This document shows, piece by piece, positions 1 through 6,644 of a stretch of 10,624 nucleotides of DNA. The number at the start of each line of letters is the position of its first letter. The first letter of the stretch is position 1. The position numbers and the translations under genes were made by a program. The stretch comes from Candidatus Omnitrophota bacterium (GTDB lineage: Bacteria; Omnitrophota; Gorgyraeia; Tantalellales; Tantalellaceae), in the NCBI GenBank assembly GCA_028717825.1, contig JAQUNB010000020.1, forward strand, positions 1 through 10,624, in the 5' to 3' direction. The notes under the pieces were generated by a model. It ran no database searches. It was not told the origin of the DNA and worked only from the letters and a program-made list of their open reading frames with translations.

Positions 1-3000
1 TCGCCGGTCGTGCGTTTGTCGTCGCCCATTTGTTGATAGATCTTTCTTATCATAACCCCTAACAATGGCCGTACTTCCATTATTTTTTGCGCTCTGTTTT
101 CCGGCAAAATGCCTTCCTCGTCCATAAACTTATCTACTTCTTGTAAAATTTTTATTGCCTGTTCCCGCCTTGTTTCTTTTTGCATCATTGTTTTAAGAGT
201 AAAAAGAAGATTTAAATGCGCTTTAAATAGGCTCCGCTCCAGTTTGCCTTTTTTCCAAAGTTTCTTTTGGCTGTTTGCCGGTTGGATCGGGTCATCTCTT
301 TTGTTCCGGCGGTTTATCATGTATATTTTTTGTTCTTTCTGATCTATCTCTTTCATGATCTTTTGTGCATTTTCTAGGCTGCCCAAATCAAGATAGACTT
401 CCGCCAAGCGATGGGCTGTTTCTAAAAACTCCATGTTTTTTTCTTTTTCTTCTCGTTTATATTGTGCCAGAAGACCTTTCACGGTTGTATTATAGGTTAT
501 TTTTATTCTATGAATATCGCCGGATAGCCCAATAAAACAAAATGTCAGAGTTACCTTTGTCATGTCTTCACTAAACACCGGATCGCTTATCCCGCCCCAT
601 TCGCCGCACTTTCTGATGCCGGGAAGGATCATTGCGCCATTCTTAGTTTTCACAAAAGCATCTTCGTTTATGATGTGGGTCCAGTTCCGGAGATTACCTC
701 CTTCTGGCACTTGCACATGATCGGGGAAAAACCCATATCTTCTGAAAGTTCCAATATCACTTTCCGAGGGATCTACGGGGTCATAAATGTTGGGCCATTT
801 ATCGCTCCCTTCTTCGCCGTCCGATAGGTCCGATTGAGACCTGAACCTCATGAGATCGTTGTTCTTACCATATGCCTTGAGCACAAAAGCGGCATGCGCA
901 TAGTCGTTGGCCGAGTCTGCCCCTAAGATCAAGTCCGCGTTTCCGTCTAATAATTCAAGTACAGCCGGAAATATTTTCATGGTGATATATATGTTACCGT
1001 TCTTATATAAACCGTTCCGTTCCACTTCCCTTTTGATCGTTCCATAATCCTCGGTCTTATATCTAATCCCGGCGGCAATAAGAGCATTCATTAAAAAATC
1101 GGTTTTTTTTCTGCCTGTTTTAGGCTCCCATATATGTCGTTGTCCAACGGGTATTATGATCTTGAGGTCTCTTACATTTTTCCCAAGGCGTGACGCTATT
1201 TGTTCGAGCGATTTTCTACTTGGAGGGCCCTCAAGCTTCATAAAAGAAATGTCTTCTTTGTCTCTTACGATACAAGCGTTGATGTCAAGTTCCGCGGGGC
1301 CTTTTCGAAGCCCGCCGTTAGCGGTGAGCACAAACGCTGTTCCAAGCGGCGCTCTTGCCTTACTAATATTTATCGATCCGTTCAAGGGGTCCACCCCTAT
1401 ATCAACATTTTTTAACAACACGGCGTTTTGCTCTTGACCCGGGAAGGTTTCCCCCACCTGCAACCCTCCTTGGATCCCATATCTTTCGGGTTCTGCCCAT
1501 TTGATCATCGCGTTAAATAGTTTTCTGAAGCTTTCATGTCGCAAAAGCCGCAAATATATTTCAGTAGCGTCGTTATCAGCCAATATATTGAGTAGTTCTT
1601 CTCCGTTATCGGCGAGATATTTAAGAGATGATAGGGAAACCGCGGACAACGCATGGCACATCCCCGCGGCTTCTTCTTCGATGTCTCCCGGGGCCTCGCG
1701 CGGGTAAGACGTCCAATCCAAATGTTCGATTTTATCGATACTTAGGATGTGTGGGATCATATTTTTGAATTCTCCAAAAGAGTCTACTATCTTTTTGCTT
1801 TGTGCCGCGTTTTGCGCGCCAACTATCTCCGGGAAAGACTGTTCTTCTATGAGTCTGCTTGCGCCTTTTAGCTTATTCTCGCTTAAAATATATTCGGCCC
1901 TTTCGCCTTCAAAATAACTGATATGTTTATCAAAATCAAAATCGGGCATTGCTTTCAAGATAGCTTTTCGCGCAAGTTCATTTCCGTTGGCATACATGTA
2001 TCGCTTGACTCCGTCTTTCTTTTTCATATACGTCACAGCGGACGCGATCAGAATAGAACCTAAAGAATATACGGGTGTTTGGTATTCCGGCTCCACGAAA
2101 AACGGATAAGGACACACCCTTGTCTTACTAAGTTCTCCCCAGTTATATGAAACCGACGTTATAGCATTATCTTTGGCATCGGATGGAATAACATAATATA
2201 ATCCGCCGGCAAATTTTTCTTTTCCGTCTTGCAGGATTTCGTATACCCAAAAATCGCGGATCTCATAGATCAGACCGTACGTCGTTTTTTGATGATTTTT
2301 TCTTCGAACCGCGAATAGTTTATCCTCTTTTTTGAAAACATATTCCAGCTCAAAATCGCCCGGGCCGGAATAAGAAATGGAACGTTTTTCGCCGGATATT
2401 TCAAATAATATGTTCCGGGGTTTCTGTTCGTTCTTTATCGTTTGGGTTAGACGCTTGTCCTCTCCTTGCCGGAACATTTGCAGTTGTAGCGCTCGCAAAA
2501 GGTAGTGCGGGTCTTTTGGATCTTTCATGATTTGATTGAAGGCGTCATCGTCTGTTATTCGTATTGTTCGTTTCTGAACGCCATCAATTAGTATATTTAT
2601 TCGATCCCCTTCGTTTTCTAATAAAAGTCTTTCCGTTCGGGCTAAATACTCCGCCATTTCATGGAACAGCGCAACGGGATCGTTTTGTAACGTCTTATAT
2701 AGCGCTATAAAGTCATATGTGCCCGTAGATGCAATACCGAAAATGTCTTTTTTGAGTTTCTTTAATATAATTAGCGGAACATTTTGCGGGAAAAGCCCGA
2801 TAATAGCATTTACAAGCTCTTTGTAGATGTCTTTGGTAACCTTTAATATTTCTTCTTTTTGTTGAGGCTCTACCGGTCCGTGGACATAAGCTGAAAGCGG
2901 AAAAGTTTCTTCTTTTCCTGTTTCCACATTATACGCGGAAACTTGCAGTGTGATGTTGTCGCCTTTTGCGTATCCTGTTTCCCTGCCCTCGGCCCCCGGC

Positions 3001-5480
3001 CCTCGGCCTTCGTCTCTCGTCTCTCGCCTGTCCGCCGTAGCTTTGGCGAAGGCGGATCTCTCGTCCTTCGTTATCCCGGTTATTTTGACATGTTGATATT
3101 TTTTCCCCATTCGGGCGGCGGTACCGTCGTCCAGGGTTTGTGGTTTGTGGTTCGGAGTTCGTTCTTTTTGCCGGCGGATTTCGTCATCGCGAAGCTGCCC
3201 CGCGATTATTCGCTTTCTGTCTACTTTCCCTTCCCACCAAGGGCTCTGCTCTTTATCAAATTCTAATTCGATATATTTCCCGTCAGGGTCTCTGACATTT
3301 AGCCTGCCATCCTCAAGGGTGATCTTGTATCCATCGGGGATTTTCGTTTGCGATATGTTTTCCCAAACACCGTTTTCTGCTTTTATTTTTATGCTTTTCC
3401 CCCTGGTTCTGAAAGAAAAGATCCTGTTTTGTAAATATTTTTTCAGTTCTGCTTTATTTGGTCCTTTCAAAATAGTTTTTGCGCTTCCCCCTTCGCTGGC
3501 GAATCCCCCGTGTGAAATTACAAGCGTAGAAAGATCATAAAGTGTCTCGTTGATCGCTGCCGCTCTTGGCTCTCTTGTATCCTCTATGCGCAAGATCCCT
3601 TCTTCTGTTTCGCGATCTGCTTCCAGCGCAAGCCATCTTTTAACTGTTTTCCCGATACCCGTGTTTTGTGTGTCTTCTCCCGGGTCGATCAGGACATTCG
3701 TTTGGGTAATATATTGTCCTTTTTTTCTCATTATGACAACATACCCTATGTCCTTCCCATTTTTATAAATATTTATGACTTCTATTTCTTCGGGAAAATC
3801 TGTCCGTTCCCTTCCCCGATCAATAATTCCTTGCGTCTCGCTTTCTTTTTCGTTGCTGTATTTCAATTCGATTATTTCCCCCACAACGGGATTATATAGT
3901 TTTACTTTCTTTATGTTGCCGTCTTCCCCATACACATACTCTTCCCAAATTCTTCCTGTCGCTAGATCTTTAGATCTCAGTATTTTATCATCTAGGTATG
4001 TCGCTTCCCTCCCGTCGCCATCGGGCCGAGTTGTTATGGCTGGTGGTTTGTGACCCGTGGCTAGTTCTTTTTGCCGGCGGGTTTCGTCATCGCGAAGTTG
4101 TGTCGCGGTAATTTTATCGGCATCGGCTTCGCCTTCCCAATAAAAGCCCTCGTTATAATTAACAGGAATTATTTCCCCGCCATGGTTTCGGACAATTACA
4201 GCGCCGTCTTCTATCACAGCCGTATATCCTGCGTCCGGAAGGTTCCACACCATCTCTTTTACCATTCCCCCGCCTTTTATTCTAAAATCCGCTTCTGTTC
4301 CGTCCGGCAGCAGAATAATATATGTTTGTTCCTGTAAAATCTTCTGCAGTTCTTCTTCATTTGAAAAATCTATTCTTTTCCCGCCTTCGTCAGCCCACAA
4401 TCCCTGCCCCAAGATCAGCTTGTCTTTTCTGGTATCAAAAATATTCCTGCTATTGTTCGCCACTTTTGGATTATACGCGTTCTCGTGTTTTAATTTTCTT
4501 TGCTCCCTGCGACTGCTGAGCCCCGTCCATTGCATGATAGTTTTACAGATCCCCGCTCCTTGATCTATTTTCGCGTTCTTTATCACCATCGTATCTAAGT
4601 TATCGTATTCTTCGCTTGTCGCTTGATCTATGAGCTTTCTTCTAAAAACAAACTCGCCTATTTCTTTCTCGCTAAAACTTTTTCCGTTTTCTGTCTGGCG
4701 GTATATAAGCCAGTTTTTTTGATCCTTTGTGGCGCATTTTATTTTCTCTCCGCTTTTTGGGTTATACAGTATGACTGATTCGACGTTCCCGTCTTCCCCA
4801 TAGCCATACTCTTCCCAAATTATCCCTGTTTTCCGGTCTTCCACTTTTATAAGCTTGTTGTCTTCATACGTCGCGATCCTCCCGCCGGCGTCGGGCTGTT
4901 GCCCCGTGACTGGTGACTTGTGCTTCGTGTTTAGTGTTTCGGGGTTCGTGGTTCGTCCTTCGTCTCTCATCTTTCGTTCTCCGAGGGCCGAGGGCCGAGG
5001 GCCGTGGGCCGGAATAGGCACCATCCTGATCGCTTTGTTAGCCAGATCCAAAGACCCGTCGGATAAAACGGGGCAGGTTGCAATAATTTTAAAATTTTGA
5101 TCGCCCGTTCCGGCGTTATGTAGAACAACTTCAACTTCTACCCCGCCATCAACGGGTGTCGGCGCCTTTACTATCTCGAATAAGGGTTTTTTTGGAATAT
5201 CAAAATCATGGGGCGCTTCCCACAGCCATTGTTTAAGTCCGGCATTCATGTTGACAAAGGAATCTCCCCTTAGCGCCATCGTGCCGATCAGGTTTTTTTG
5301 GATCTCCAGCAAGGCGACTTCCGAAAGGGACGTGCATACTGTCTGCGCCTGAAGTGTTTGTTTCGGGCTCAACAGATCGTCGGCGGGTAACGGCCAAGCG
5401 ACGCCTTGCAAAATAAACGACAAGGAAACGCTTAGCGATATTATTTTTCTTGTAACCTGAGTCTTTTTGTCAGACAACAT
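1..5480 (-). CDS. Giant exported multidomain protein with GlpX-like domain (partial; 3' end outside window)
   Basis: One reading frame stays open from ATG at 5480 to base 1: 1,826 codons with no stop. AAGGAT at 5484-5489 is a good ribosome binding site and a promoter lies upstream. Residues 1-31 look like a signal peptide: basic MLSDKKTQVTRK, then a hydrophobic stretch ending near PLPA, so export is inferred. Layout: about 32-155 unique domain; 157-192 heptamer-encoded linker; 196-485 and 486-about 780 two homologous modules; 801-832 second low-complexity linker; about 833-1260 unrecognised, with HEMAEY at 940-945; about 1263-1665 a class II fructose bisphosphatase (GlpX)-like domain; about 1675-1826 charged helices resembling TPR or coiled coil. 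No reaction can be assigned, since GlpX metal-binding positions are altered. It is the first gene after the parAB terminator and has its own promoter. Giant secreted ORFs are known from Omnitrophota and other candidate phyla. The open frame is certain; the function is unknown. Confidence 0.9.
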   Translation of the reverse strand, partial: MLSDKKTQVTRKIISLSVSLSFILQGVAWPLPADDLLSPKQTLQAQTVCTSLSEVALLEIQKNLIGTMALRGDSFVNMNAGLKQWLWEAPHDFDIPKKPLFEIVKAPTPVDGGVEVEVVLHNAGTGDQNFKIIATCPVLSDGSLDLANKAIRMVPIPAHGPRPSALGERKMRDEGRTTNPETLNTKHKSPVTGQQPDAGGRIATYEDNKLIKVEDRKTGIIWEEYGYGEDGNVESVILYNPKSGEKIKCATKDQKNWLIYRQTENGKSFSEKEIGEFVFRRKLIDQATSEEYDNLDTMVIKNAKIDQGAGICKTIMQWTGLSSRREQRKLKHENAYNPKVANNSRNIFDTRKDKLILGQGLWADEGGKRIDFSNEEELQKILQEQTYIILLPDGTEADFRIKGGGMVKEMVWNLPDAGYTAVIEDGAVIVRNHGGEIIPVNYNEGFYWEGEADADKITATQLRDDETRRQKELATGHKPPAITTRPDGDGREATYLDDKILRSKDLATGRIWEEYVYGEDGNIKKVKLYNPVVGEIIELKYSNEKESETQGIIDRGRERTDFPEEIEVINIYKNGKDIGYVVIMRKKGQYITQTNVLIDPGEDTQNTGIGKTVKRWLALEADRETEEGILRIEDTREPRAAAINETLYDLSTLVISHGGFASEGGSAKTILKGPNKAELKKYLQNRIFSFRTRGKSIKIKAENGVWENISQTKIPDGYKITLEDGRLNVRDPDGKYIELEFDKEQSPWWEGKVDRKRIIAGQLRDDEIRRQKERTPNHKPQTLDDGTAARMGKKYQHVKITGITKDERSAFAKATADRRETRDEGRGPGAEGRETGYAKGDNITLQVSAYNVETGKEETFPLSAYVHGPVEPQQKEEILKVTKDIYKELVNAIIGLFPQNVPLIILKKLKKDIFGIASTGTYDFIALYKTLQNDPVALFHEMAEYLARTERLLLENEGDRINILIDGVQKRTIRITDDDAFNQIMKDPKDPHYLLRALQLQMFRQGEDKRLTQTIKNEQKPRNILFEISGEKRSISYSGPGDFELEYVFKKEDKLFAVRRKNHQKTTYGLIYEIRDFWVYEILQDGKEKFAGGLYYVIPSDAKDNAITSVSYNWGELSKTRVCPYPFFVEPEYQTPVYSLGSILIASAVTYMKKKDGVKRYMYANGNELARKAILKAMPDFDFDKHISYFEGERAEYILSENKLKGASRLIEEQSFPEIVGAQNAAQSKKIVDSFGEFKNMIPHILSIDKIEHLDWTSYPREAPGDIEEEAAGMCHALSAVSLSSLKYLADNGEELLNILADNDATEIYLRLLRHESFRKLFNAMIKWAEPERYGIQGGLQVGETFPGQEQNAVLLKNVDIGVDPLNGSINISKARAPLGTAFVLTANGGLRKGPAELDINACIVRDKEDISFMKLEGPPSRKSLEQIASRLGKNVRDLKIIIPVGQRHIWEPKTGRKKTDFLMNALIAAGIRYKTEDYGTIKREVERNGLYKNGNIYITMKIFPAVLELLDGNADLILGADSANDYAHAAFVLKAYGKNNDLMRFRSQSDLSDGEEGSDKWPNIYDPVDPSESDIGTFRRYGFFPDHVQVPEGGNLRNWTHIINEDAFVKTKNGAMILPGIRKCGEWGGISDPVFSEDMTKVTLTFCFIGLSGDIHRIKITYNTTVKGLLAQYKREEKEKNMEFLETAHRLAEVYLDLGSLENAQKIMKEIDQKEQKIYMINRRNKRDDPIQPANSQKKLWKKGKLERSLFKAHLNLLFTLKTMMQKETRREQAIKILQEVDKFMDEEGILPENRAQKIMEVRPLLGVMIRKIYQQMGDDKRTTG
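485..1690 (-). other. GlpX-like (class II fructose-1,6-bisphosphatase) domain inside the giant protein, probably catalytically altered
   Basis: Residues about 1263-1665 follow the whole GlpX fold in order: an N-terminal helix with EEEAAG (family EAAALA); VGETFPGQ near 1340 (family IGEGExDEAP); VDIGVDPLNGS with D1364 (family VDIAVDPxEGT); LTANGG; SLEQIASRLGKNVRDLKIII (family NLxxVAxALGKxxxDLTVxxL); LMNALIAAGIR; LLDGNADLILGADSAND (family VDVLxGIGGAPEG); and a C-terminal GDIHRIKI (family SGTVRRI). The Glu of DPxEGT is Asn, Thr is Ser, the GEGExDE box keeps only GE, and GGAPEG has become ADSAND. The fold assignment is strong. Ordinary FBPase activity looks unlikely, because several metal and phosphate ligands are missing. 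GlpX is normally a cytosolic enzyme of about 330 residues, so its place in an apparently exported protein is unusual. Confidence 0.75.
2986..3078. repeat. In-frame heptamer array B with nested palindromic element
   Basis: Units ccctcgg (2986), cccccgg (2993), ccctcgg (3000), ccttcgt (3007), ctctcgt (3014) and ctctcgc (3021) are interrupted by 30 bp at 3028-3057. The array then resumes with ctctcgt (3058), ccttcgt (3065) and a degenerate unit. The 30-bp block has TCCGCC (3031-3036) and GGCGGA (3051-3056) as inverted arms and encodes SAFAKATADR in the giant protein. The insert length is divisible by three and the frame is kept through residues 801-832. Confidence 0.85.
3130..4025 (-). repeat. 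Tandem protein module 2 (residues 486 to about 780)
   Basis: Second copy of the roughly 290-residue module. It starts at PDGDGRE (P486) and ends after the QLRDDEIRRQKE linker (Q762). The copies are diverged: the strongest identity is in the first 45 residues and around the WEG-QLRDDE end, with weak similarity in between. This points to an old duplication. A clear third copy is not visible downstream, although GKKYQHVKITG around 790 could be a remnant start. The right boundary is approximate. Confidence 0.7.
3135..3210. repeat. In-frame composite repeat C: four heptamers plus short palindromic element
   Basis: Units ggtttgt (3135), ggtttgt (3142), ggttcgg (3149) and agttcgt (3156) are followed by the same element as in repeat D. 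Here the arms are perfect: ATCGCG at 3186-3191 and CGCGAT at 3201-3206. It encodes QLRDDEIRRQKE (Q762 onward) and then an HKP-containing linker after module 2. Because the same element ends both modules, it either travelled with the module duplication or sits in a preferred insertion spot. Confidence 0.8.
4026..4895 (-). repeat. Tandem protein module 1 (residues 196-485)
   Basis: First of two homologous modules in the giant protein. It opens with PDAGGRIATYEDNK and carries WEEYGYGEDGN at 222-232, matching PDGDGREATYLDDK and WEEYVYGEDGN (512-522) of module 2 exactly 290 residues later. Further anchors in the same order are YNP followed by GE, GxCKT or GIGKT, NEEELQKIL versus NKAELKKYL, IEDG versus LEDG, and YWEG (W448) versus WWEG (W749). 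The later anchors are 301 residues apart, so module 2 has gained about 11 residues. I do not recognise the family. The repeated sheet-like stretches with DG turns suggest an extracellular beta-rich unit, which is inference. Confidence 0.75.
4043..4113. repeat. In-frame composite repeat D: four heptamers plus short palindromic element
   Basis: Four heptamer units (gtggttt at 4043, gtgaccc at 4050, gtggcta at 4057, gttcttt at 4064) run into a segment with ATCGCG at 4089-4094 and CGCGGT at 4104-4109 as imperfect inverted arms. Bases 4064-4113 match 3161-3210 at 43 of 50 positions by my alignment, and the first 34 bases differ once. On the minus strand it encodes QLRDDETRRQKELATGHKP (Q461 onward), the linker between modules 1 and 2. 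Confidence 0.8.
4906..5010. repeat. In-frame heptamer tandem array A (15 units)
   Basis: Read on the plus strand, 105 bp divide exactly into fifteen 7-bp units with no indel. Units drift gradually along the array: gtgactg at 4906, gtgttta at 4927, gtggttc at 4948, gtctctc at 4962, and three identical gagggcc units at 4983-5003, then gtgggcc. Because 105 is 35 codons, the giant gene's frame is kept. The array encodes residues 157-192, a hydrophilic linker with GPRPSALGE and TTNPETLNT just before module 1. It is not a CRISPR: there are no spacers or long direct repeats. Confidence 0.9.
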
Positions 5481-5483
5481 AAT

Positions 5484-5590
5484 ATCCTTATTATATGTTT
5501 TGCCATATAACATTCGAAAAAATGGACAATATCCTTTTTATTATATTAACAAATAATGTATATCTTACATTTATAGTTAAATTATGTCAA
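5484..5590 (-). promoter_or_regulatory. Promoter and ribosome binding site of the giant gene
   Basis: On the minus strand, TTGACA (5585-5590) is followed after 17 bp by TAAGAT (5562-5567), a good sigma-70 type promoter. Predicted start is near 5555, leaving a leader of about 75 nt. AAGGAT (5484-5489) sits 4 nt before the ATG at 5480. The surrounding DNA is very AT-rich. Confidence 0.65.
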
Positions 5591-5675
5591 GCTAGATTGC
5601 TAACTATTTCGTGCCTAACAACGGCGCCCAAATTAGTTGCCGTAATTAAATATTATGCGGGTTTTCTGCGGGCTC

Positions 5676-5719
5676 TGCCGGCGGGGTTTGTTATGTATAT
5701 AAATAAACGACGGCCCGCC
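5676..5719. repeat. Interrupted inverted repeat, possible decayed palindromic element
   Basis: GGCGGG at 5680-5685 pairs with CCCGCC at 5714-5719, and GTTTGTT at 5686-5692 pairs with AATAAAC at 5702-5708 with one G-U, leaving a short bulge. The left arm TGCCGGCGGGGTTTGTTAT resembles TGCCGGCGGGTTTCGTCAT of repeats C and D, so it may be a degenerate intergenic relative. The stretch 5481-5804 has no gene. It holds this repeat, the giant-gene promoter and the parB terminator. Confidence 0.35.
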
Positions 5720-5747
5720 AAGCATGATTATGTACAGATCCCCGCAC

Positions 5748-5781
5748 AAAAAAAGGCCGCGTCTACACGCGGCCTTTTTTG
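5748..5781. terminator. Symmetric intrinsic terminator after parB
   Basis: GGCCGCGT (5755-5762), a CTAC loop and ACGCGGCC (5767-5774) form a perfect 8-bp GC-rich stem. It is flanked by seven A on the left and six T on the right, so U-runs form in both directions. For leftward transcription it lies 24 bp past the parB stop. It insulates parAB from the giant gene. Confidence 0.92.
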
Positions 5782-5804
5782 TTTCTTCGAAACTAACAAA
5801 TCCA

Positions 5805-6644
5805 TCACCCATTTGGCAGCAAAAGCCCTAACAATCTTTGCAGATCTTCGTTCGAGAAATATTGTATCTCGATACGACCCCTTTTTTTTCCTTGGATTAT
5901 CTGCACCTTCGTTCCTAATTTATGCTGCAGGGTTTCTTCAATGGTGGAAATTTCCGGATCTTTCGGCAGAACAGATTTTTTCCTGGGATCGATCACGCGT
6001 TTTACAAGTTGTTCCGTCTCTCTTACAGAAATCCCTTTTTTAACGATCAGTTTCGCTATTTTTTTTCTCCGATACTCGCTTTCCAGCGACAGCAGGGCTT
6101 TTGCGTGCCCAGCCGAAATAGAACCGTCTTCGATAAATTTTGTTATTTCCGACGGTAATGTTAATATGCGAAGACTGTTCGATATTGTTGTTTTGTCTTT
6201 GCCGACCATTTGTCCGATCTTTTCTAGTGTGTGTTCAAATTTATCGGCGAGTTCTTTATAAGCGTTCGCTTCTTCAAGCGGGTTTAATTCTTCTCGCTGT
6301 ATATTTTCGATAATAGATATCTCCAGACAATTTGCGTCGTCTATGTCGTTTTTGATGATAGCAGGGATCTCCGATAATTGTAATTCTTTTGCCGCACGCC
6401 ATCTGCGTTCACCGGCAATGAGCTCGTATCCCGCGCCTGCGGGTCTTACAAGTATCGGCTGTATAACGCCTTTTTCTTTTAGCGATTCTACTAGTTCGGT
6501 CATTTTTTCCTGTCCGAAGATCCTTCGCGGCTGAAAAGGGTTGGGGACAATATCTGTTAAACGGATATTTGCGACTCTTTCTCTTGTCTTCGTTGGGTCC
6601 TCAGAAATGAGCGCGCTTAGTCCTTTACCTAATTTCTTCTCCAT
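5805..6644 (-). CDS. parB: Chromosome partitioning protein ParB (CTPase, parS-binding clamp)
   Basis: 279 residues, normal for chromosomal ParB/Spo0J. Such proteins load on parS, bind CTP and slide as clamps, forming the partition complex that ParA moves. Residues 1-20 (MEKKLGKGLSALI) are the usual ParA-interacting N-terminus. The ParB/Srx-like nucleotide-binding domain covers about 24-120 with GERRWRA at 78-84 and ENIQREELNP at 113-122. A helix-turn-helix at about 140-162 includes GKDKTTISNSLRIL. The C-terminal dimerisation region follows, ending LLGLLLPNG. GGAGG, inside the parA 3' end, is a strong ribosome binding site for the ATG at 6644. The gene overlaps parA by 20 nt, indicating translational coupling, and ends at an intrinsic terminator. 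Two parS-like sites lie just upstream of parA. The assignment is secure. Confidence 0.97.
   Translation of the reverse strand: MEKKLGKGLSALISEDPTKTRERVANIRLTDIVPNPFQPRRIFGQEKMTELVESLKEKGVIQPILVRPAGAGYELIAGERRWRAAKELQLSEIPAIIKNDIDDANCLEISIIENIQREELNPLEEANAYKELADKFEHTLEKIGQMVGKDKTTISNSLRILTLPSEITKFIEDGSISAGHAKALLSLESEYRRKKIAKLIVKKGISVRETEQLVKRVIDPRKKSVLPKDPEISTIEETLQHKLGTKVQIIQGKKRGRIEIQYFSNEDLQRLLGLLLPNG

Noticed and set aside
2943..3540. Plus-strand open frames with repetitive peptides such as FVIAKL
   Set aside because: They are antisense to the continuous giant frame. The shared peptides come from the palindromic repeats C and D read on the other strand.
4906..5010. CRISPR array
   Set aside because: The repeats are contiguous 7-bp units without spacers, lie inside a coding frame and have no cas genes nearby.
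1..5480. Pseudogene or frameshifted gene
   Set aside because: Coordinates of distant motifs all fall in one frame from 5480 and no stop occurs. The repeat insertions do not break it.
5495..6043. 182-codon plus-strand open frame over parB and the intergenic region
   Set aside because: It runs antisense through the well-supported parB gene and terminator, has no family resemblance and no ribosome binding site.
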